This document shows positions 12,913-16,777 of a stretch of DNA of 16,777 nucleotides, piece after piece. Every line of letters starts with the position of its first letter. Within the stretch, counting starts at the first letter, position 1. Source of the stretch: Pseudomonadota bacterium (GTDB taxonomy: Bacteria > Desulfobacterota > Desulfobacteria > Desulfobacterales > RPRI01). The position numbers and the translations under genes were made by a program. The notes under the pieces were generated by a model. The model saw only the letters and a program-made list of their open reading frames with translations, did no database searches and was not told where the DNA came from. The stretch covers positions 1 to 16,777 of the forward strand of contig JAHJQU010000289.1 of assembly GCA_018819005.1 (NCBI GenBank), given 5' to 3'.

Positions 12913-14235
12913 TTATGTGTAAATATCCGAACAGATTGTTCCGACTGCAAAACGTCCGGCAATCCTGTCAATTCTTGCCTTGACCATCTTATTCTTAATT
13001 TGGTCTTGACCGTGTAAATGAACAGACAGGTAATTTGAAGACGTTCCTTTTAAAAGATCATTTGAAGCATCTCGTTTGTCTTCTATAAGCACATTGACCA
13101 TTGTTCCCACAGCTTTTTGATAAAAAAAGCTTTTTTTCAAATTGCCCAGCTTGCGCATTCCGGCACATCGCTCTTTAACAATCTCTGCCGGAACCCTGTC
13201 CGGAAAAGAGCTTGCAGGAGTATTATTGCGCGGCGAGAAGGGAAATACATGCAGATAACTGACAGGCAATTCTTCAATAAGTGAATAAGTGTTTTCAAAG
13301 GCTGAATCCGTTTCTCCTGGAAAACCCACAAGAATATCCGCGCCTATTGAGGCGTCAGGTATTGATTCTTTAATTCTTTTTACAACGGTTTTAAAAAATT
13401 CACGCGTATAGGGCCTTCTCATTTTACTTAATATATTATCATCTCCGCTCTGAAGTGGTATATGAAAATGGTGGCAGATGCTGTCAGAATCTGCCGCAAG
13501 TTTAATAATCTCCGGAGACAGTTCGTTCGGTTCAATGGAGCTTAAACGTATCCGCCCTATGATTTTCAAACCGTTTATTAAGCTAAGAAGTGAAGAAAGA
13601 CTTGTTTCCGGGGTAAGATCAATGCCGTATCGCCCAAGATGAATGCCGGACAGAACAACTTCATGGTATCCGGCTTTCCTGAGATTTTTTATACTTTCAA
13701 TTACTATTTCAACCGGCATGCTGCGGCTTCTGCCTCTCGCATATGGCACAATGCAATATGAACAAAAGGCGTCGCAGCCATCCTGTATCTTCAGGAAGGC
13801 CCTGCTCCTTATTCCGGAATGTATGGCGGGAGCCGGCATGAATCCATTTTCGGAGATACCTCCTTCGCAGACAGATGAACAGGGAGCGTTATAATTTACT
13901 TCCTTCTTTATTATTTCAAAAATTCTGTGTTTTTCATTTTGCCCGATTATCCTGTGTATTCCTTTAATCTTTTTTAATTCATCCGGCTCTGTTTCAGCAT
14001 AACAACCTGTTACTATGATTTGAGCGCCGGGGTTCAAGCGCATGGCATGCCGTATAGCCTGCCTTGACTGCATGGAGGCTTTGTGGGTAACTGTGCATGT
14101 GTTGATAATACACAGATCAGCGCAACTCCCTTTCTGGGCGTGTGTCCACCCTGATAAGGCAAGAGATTGTGCAATTGATTCCGATTCACACTGGTTTACT
14201 TTGCATCCAAGGGTTGCCGTAGTAAATTTAGGCAT
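12913..14235 (-). CDS. mtaB: tRNA t6A37 methylthiotransferase MtaB
   Basis: This 440-residue radical SAM enzyme adds a methylthio group to C2 of N6-threonylcarbamoyladenosine at position 37 of ANN-decoding tRNAs. The N-terminal UPF0004 domain has the cluster cysteines C11 (TLGCKVNQCES), C47 (INTCTVT) and C78 (VTGCYAE). The radical SAM motif is C154-x3-C158-x2-C161 in QDGCDAFCSYCIVPYARGRSRS. SGIHLGRYG and VGFPGETD follow, then a C-terminal TRAM-like segment (LIEDKRDAS onward). TLGCKVNQ and the length point to MtaB rather than MiaB or RimO. It overlaps the mnmA stop by 8 bp and has GGGAGGAGG upstream inside mnmA, so translation is probably coupled. It is the last gene of the three-gene operon. 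Confidence 0.92.
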   Translation of the reverse strand: MPKFTTATLGCKVNQCESESIAQSLALSGWTHAQKGSCADLCIINTCTVTHKASMQSRQAIRHAMRLNPGAQIIVTGCYAETEPDELKKIKGIHRIIGQNEKHRIFEIIKKEVNYNAPCSSVCEGGISENGFMPAPAIHSGIRSRAFLKIQDGCDAFCSYCIVPYARGRSRSMPVEIVIESIKNLRKAGYHEVVLSGIHLGRYGIDLTPETSLSSLLSLINGLKIIGRIRLSSIEPNELSPEIIKLAADSDSICHHFHIPLQSGDDNILSKMRRPYTREFFKTVVKRIKESIPDASIGADILVGFPGETDSAFENTYSLIEELPVSYLHVFPFSPRNNTPASSFPDRVPAEIVKERCAGMRKLGNLKKSFFYQKAVGTMVNVLIEDKRDASNDLLKGTSSNYLSVHLHGQDQIKNKMVKARIDRIAGRFAVGTICSDIYT

Positions 14236-15328
14236 TATCTATGAAACCTCCTCCCAGGATTTCATTTTCAAGGTAAAAAACCGCACCCTGTCCGGGAGTC
14301 ACAGCCGATTGCGGGGTATCAAATCTTATTGTTGCGGTATTATCAGCTTCGGGAAACAGCGTAGATGAAACTTCTTTACTGCGGTACCTGATACGTGTGT
14401 GAACTTTAACCGGAGATAAATATTTCTCTGCCACCCAGTTAATGTTTATCACATGGCACTCACTGGTAAGAAGCTCTTCTTTTGATCCGGCAACAACAGT
14501 GTTTTTTTCCGCGTCTATGCCAAGAATATAATAGGGTTCTGCCGCAGGGCAGTTAATTCCTCGCCGTTGTCCGATTGTAAAGTAGTGAATCCCCTTATGG
14601 CCTCCTATTATTTCGCCATTTCTGTTGACAATTACTCCGGGCTTGGACTTAAAACCTGTTTCACGCTTAAGGAATTCAATATAGCTGCGGTCCTTAACAA
14701 AACATATGTCCTGACTTTCTTTATTTGTCAGTGGATTAAGTCCTTTTTTTTCTGCCAGTTTTAATACCTCTTTTTTTGTTAATTCGGAAAGGGGAAATAT
14801 TGCACGTGAAAGTTGTTCCTGGCTGAGAAAAGCAAGAAAATATGACTGGTCCTTTTCTGTATCTATGCCTTTAATCAGGTGATACATACCTGTATTATCA
14901 ATTATATTTCCGGCATAGTGACCTGTTGCAAGCGATGAAGCACCCATTTTCCGTGCAAAGCCAAGGACCGTTCCGAACTTAATCGAAGGATTGCACACAA
15001 GGCATGGATTTGGAGTTTTTCCGGCCAGGTAGGTTTGTGAAAAATAATCAATTACTTTTGCTTTAAACTCCTTGCTGCAATCCAACACTTCTATATTTAT
15101 ATCAAGTTGCCGGGCGATTTTTGATATTTTCCTGATCGCATGTCCACTAATTTCAGAAATAGATTTTTCAGAAGAAATCTGACTAGTTATAGACGAAGCA
15201 TCAGGAAGGCTTTCATATCCGGTAATAAAATGAATTCCGAACACCTCATGTCCTTTTTCCTTTAAAAGGTATGCGGACATAAGTGAGTCAATCCCACCGC
15301 TAATTGCAATGGCAATTTTTTTCTTCAT
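14228..15328 (-). CDS. mnmA: tRNA-specific 2-thiouridylase MnmA (three-cysteine type)
   Basis: This 366-residue enzyme thiolates U34 of glutamate, lysine and glutamine tRNAs. The PP-loop ISGGIDS (residues 9-15) binds ATP. TPNPCLVCN (105-113) carries Cys109 and Cys112, and SQDICFV carries Cys209. DQSYFLAFLSQEQL (160-173) and GGHKGIHYFTIGQRRGI are further MnmA landmarks. E. coli MnmA has Asp where Cys109 stands. Three-cysteine members have been reported to hold an iron-sulfur cluster, so that is likely here (inference). An insertion of roughly 30 residues at about 38-68 follows the first fold unit. The start overlaps the upstream ferredoxin stop by 4 bp (ATGA), suggesting the ferredoxin serves this enzyme. 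Confidence 0.94.
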   Translation of the reverse strand: MKKKIAIAISGGIDSLMSAYLLKEKGHEVFGIHFITGYESLPDASSITSQISSEKSISEISGHAIRKISKIARQLDINIEVLDCSKEFKAKVIDYFSQTYLAGKTPNPCLVCNPSIKFGTVLGFARKMGASSLATGHYAGNIIDNTGMYHLIKGIDTEKDQSYFLAFLSQEQLSRAIFPLSELTKKEVLKLAEKKGLNPLTNKESQDICFVKDRSYIEFLKRETGFKSKPGVIVNRNGEIIGGHKGIHYFTIGQRRGINCPAAEPYYILGIDAEKNTVVAGSKEELLTSECHVININWVAEKYLSPVKVHTRIRYRSKEVSSTLFPEADNTATIRFDTPQSAVTPGQGAVFYLENEILGGGFIDNA

Positions 15329-15753
15329 TCAAAAAAAGAATTGTTTATTGGACGTATTTTCATTGCACGGGGAGGGCAGGCTGGGACGCACAATTCGCAT
15401 ATACTGCATCGGCTCTGATCAAAATTAACAATCATTTCAGGTCGTTTAATTGAGAGTGCACCTGTCGGGCATACGGCTGTACAGGCTCCGCAATGAGTGC
15501 ATTTGTCATTATCCCGTTTTACTTCCTGAGAGGCGTTTTGAACTACTACTCCCTGGTTTTTGAGATATTGTACGCCATCATTGAAATTTTTTCTTGAGCC
15601 TGAAAGCTCCAGTACCATAACCCCTTCTTTACGGGGTAGAACGGTTGCGTTTAATATATTAAAAATCAGATCATAGTTCCTGGCAAGATTGCAGACTATT
15701 GGTTTTTGGGCTTCGGTTTGGGGAAAGCGAAGAATAAGTATTTTTGAATACAC
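15325..15753 (-). CDS. NIL-domain ferredoxin (two 4Fe-4S clusters)
   Basis: This is a 142-residue cytosolic protein. Residues 1-78 match an NIL domain (KILILRFP, PIVCNLARNYDLIFNILNA, GVMVLELSGS), a small ligand-binding fold first seen attached to methionine ABC transporter ATPases. Residues 84-135 form a two-cluster ferredoxin: CTHCGACTAVCP then CSICELCVPACP. The start is a GTG (15751-15753) with TGGAGGG six bases upstream. NIL-ferredoxins are linked to sulfur assimilation and homocysteine synthesis in methanogens. Here the four-base overlap with mnmA suggests it supplies electrons or handles sulfur for tRNA thiolation, which is inference from context. It opens the operon and is read from the promoter at 15795-15824. 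Confidence 0.88.
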   Translation of the reverse strand: MYSKILILRFPQTEAQKPIVCNLARNYDLIFNILNATVLPRKEGVMVLELSGSRKNFNDGVQYLKNQGVVVQNASQEVKRDNDKCTHCGACTAVCPTGALSIKRPEMIVNFDQSRCSICELCVPACPPRAMKIRPINNSFFE

Positions 15754-15789
15754 GATTAACCCTCCAGAAAAATTCTTTATTTTTTTTTC

Positions 15790-15803
15790 GATTAATATTA
15801 ATC
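15790..15803. promoter_or_regulatory. Perfect 14-bp palindrome over the -10 region (possible operator)
   Basis: GATTAATATTAATC is a perfect inverted repeat covering the predicted -10 at 15795-15800. It could be bound by a dimeric repressor or simply be AT-rich promoter DNA. No matching site was seen elsewhere in the window. Confidence 0.4.
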
Positions 15804-15824
15804 TGTATTCATATTAAATGTCAA
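15795..15824 (-). promoter_or_regulatory. Sigma70-type promoter of the ferredoxin-mnmA-mtaB operon
   Basis: On the minus strand an exact TTGACA lies at 15824 to 15819. After an 18-nt spacer comes TAATAT (4 of 6) at 15800 to 15795. Transcription would start near 15788, giving a leader of about 35 nt with the ribosome binding site at 15760-15766. The -35 lies five bases from the end of the palindromic element at 15829. Confidence 0.6.
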
Positions 15825-15828
15825 CAAT

Positions 15829-15958
15829 GACGCTCTCGTAAAAAGCAATTTTTCACACTAAGGCCAAAGACACGAAGAAAGGCCTATTGAAAACACTCAA
15901 GTTTTTCATTTGCATCCTCCGTGATCTTTGTGTGAGAATGATTTTTCATGATTTCATC
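15829..15958. repeat. MITE-like palindromic element, copy 2 (opposite orientation)
   Basis: Reverse-complemented, these 130 bp align over the whole length with 3938-4069. Shared blocks include TTCTCACACAAAGATCACGG, TTTCAATAGG followed by CTTTCTTCGTG, and GTGTGAAAAA, with the same ends GAYGAAAT and TTTTTACGrGA-CGTC. It fills most of the gap between the divergent ferredoxin and acyltransferase genes (15754-16026), next to the ferredoxin promoter. Confidence 0.8.
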
Positions 15959-16026
15959 AACAATGATGGTTTTAAAAAAGTGAAGCTCAACGCTCTGAAG
16001 GGCAGGGCTTTAAGGCAGGGATAATC

Positions 16027-16777
16027 ATGAATCCGTTTGCTTATAAAATAGCTGGGTTTGCAATAAAAACCCTTTCCAACCTATCGAAAGCAAAGGTATT
16101 TATCCACGGAAAAGAGAATGTGCCCGATGGATCTATTATCTTTGTGATAAATCACTTCACACGAATCGAGACCCTGTTACTCCCGTATCATATTCATAAT
16201 CTCACAAAGAATGTCCCAGTATGGTCTCTTGCTGATTTTTCTCTTTTCAAAGGCGCTTTTGGCGATTTTCTTGAAAAGGTAGGAGCTGTATCAACAAAAG
16301 ATCCGCATCGTGACCGCCTTATAGTAAAAAGCCTTCTCACAGGAGAGGCATCGTGGATAATTTATCCTGAAGGTCAAATGGTAAAGAGCAAGAAGATTAT
16401 TGAAAAAGGCAGATTCATGATTGCAAACGCGGGAGGAAAAAACCCACCGCACACAGGGGCAGCTACCCTTGCATTAAGAACTGAATTTTACAGGCAACGC
16501 TTAAAGAAGATGGTTGAGATCATGCCTGATGAAGCCAAGCGTATTGCCGGTTTGTTTAATATAGAATCGATAGAACCTGTCCTTTCAAAAAAGACATTCA
16601 TTGTTCCGGTAAATATTACTTATTATCCCGTCAGAGCTTATGAAAACAGCCTGAGCAGGCTGTCAGAAAAGCTTGTCAGTGATATACCTGAACGCGTTAT
16701 GGAAGAGATAATGACCGAAGGCACTATGCTTTTATCGGGAGTCGATATCGACATCAGGTTTGGAAAAACTATTGATA
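16027..16777 (+). CDS. PlsC-type glycerolipid acyltransferase (cut by right edge)
   Basis: The frame opens at ATG 16027 and remains open to the window end, giving 250 residues without a stop. PlsC-family blocks are visible: motif I NHFTRIETLL (His43), FSLFKGAFGDFLEKVGAVS (71-89), motif III IIYPEGQM (111-118), and VPVNITYYP (193-201). Such enzymes transfer acyl groups to lysophospholipids or glycerol phosphate at the cytoplasmic face of the membrane. Motif I is H-x4-E instead of the usual H-x4-D. About 50 extra residues (about 135-190) separate motif III from the VPV block, so it is larger than a plain 1-acylglycerol-3-phosphate acyltransferase and its substrate is uncertain. A purine-rich AAGGCAGGG precedes the ATG by 6 nt. 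No start codon lies further upstream before the in-frame stop at 15973. Confidence 0.82.
   Translation, partial: MNPFAYKIAGFAIKTLSNLSKAKVFIHGKENVPDGSIIFVINHFTRIETLLLPYHIHNLTKNVPVWSLADFSLFKGAFGDFLEKVGAVSTKDPHRDRLIVKSLLTGEASWIIYPEGQMVKSKKIIEKGRFMIANAGGKNPPHTGAATLALRTEFYRQRLKKMVEIMPDEAKRIAGLFNIESIEPVLSKKTFIVPVNITYYPVRAYENSLSRLSEKLVSDIPERVMEEIMTEGTMLLSGVDIDIRFGKTID

Noticed and set aside
12763..13017. 84-codon open frame on the plus strand over the tandem repeat
   Set aside because: It spans the repeat and then runs antisense to mtaB; no ribosome binding site or recognisable domain.

Overview
The window looks like chromosomal DNA of an AT-leaning, Gram-negative anaerobe, most likely a Desulfobacterota ('deltaproteobacterial') sulfate reducer or close relative. 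This rests on the gene content: a tetratricopeptide-associated TRAP transporter with a periplasmic lipoprotein, a double-domain bactofilin, an NIL-domain ferredoxin joined to mnmA, and a GspE/PilB ATPase. Many short palindromic intergenic repeats fit the same picture. The placement is an inference from protein style; no rRNA or tRNA is present to settle it.

Layout from left to right. (1) 1-640, minus strand: a glutaredoxin-like protein followed by the N-terminal part of a YheT-type alpha/beta hydrolase cut by the left edge, read from an extended -10 promoter near 693-721. (2) 877-1701, plus: a bactofilin with two cytoskeletal domains. (3) 1967-5891, plus: a complete TRAP transporter of the TPAT class, comprising T-component lipoprotein, periplasmic binding protein, small permease and large permease. 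A 132-bp palindromic element sits between the binding protein and the small permease. (4) 9984-5939, minus: a compact chemotaxis-like operon of overlapping genes in the order REC-PAS protein, methyl-accepting protein without a periplasmic sensor domain, CheW, and CheA lacking the P2 domain. (5) 12602-10203, minus: a GspE/PilB-type secretion or pilus ATPase with a TPR-like N-terminal region. (6) 15753-12913, minus: NIL-ferredoxin, mnmA and mtaB, overlapping end to end and read from a TTGACA promoter whose -10 lies in a perfect palindrome. (7) 16027 to the right edge, plus: a PlsC-type acyltransferase, cut by the edge.

How the genes work together. The four TRAP genes form one importer, probably for a substrate that is not a simple carboxylate, because the usual carboxylate-binding arginine of the binding protein is replaced by tryptophan. 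The chemotaxis-like genes could make a small membrane-associated signalling array. No CheR, CheB or CheD is present here, and the only receiver protein is the REC-PAS protein. The nearby PilB-like ATPase could be its target, but that is only a positional guess. The ferredoxin, MnmA and MtaB all concern iron-sulfur chemistry or sulfur insertion into tRNA, so this operon is a coherent tRNA-thiolation unit.

Intergenic DNA is rich in repeats. Two copies of a ~130-bp inverted-repeat element lie 11.9 kb apart in opposite orientation. A second, unrelated 142-bp imperfect palindrome lies between the REC-PAS and ATPase genes. There is also a 32-bp imperfect inverted pair before the TRAP genes and a 16-bp tandem duplication upstream of the ATPase gene. 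No CRISPR array, insertion-sequence transposase, phage gene, tRNA or rRNA was seen.
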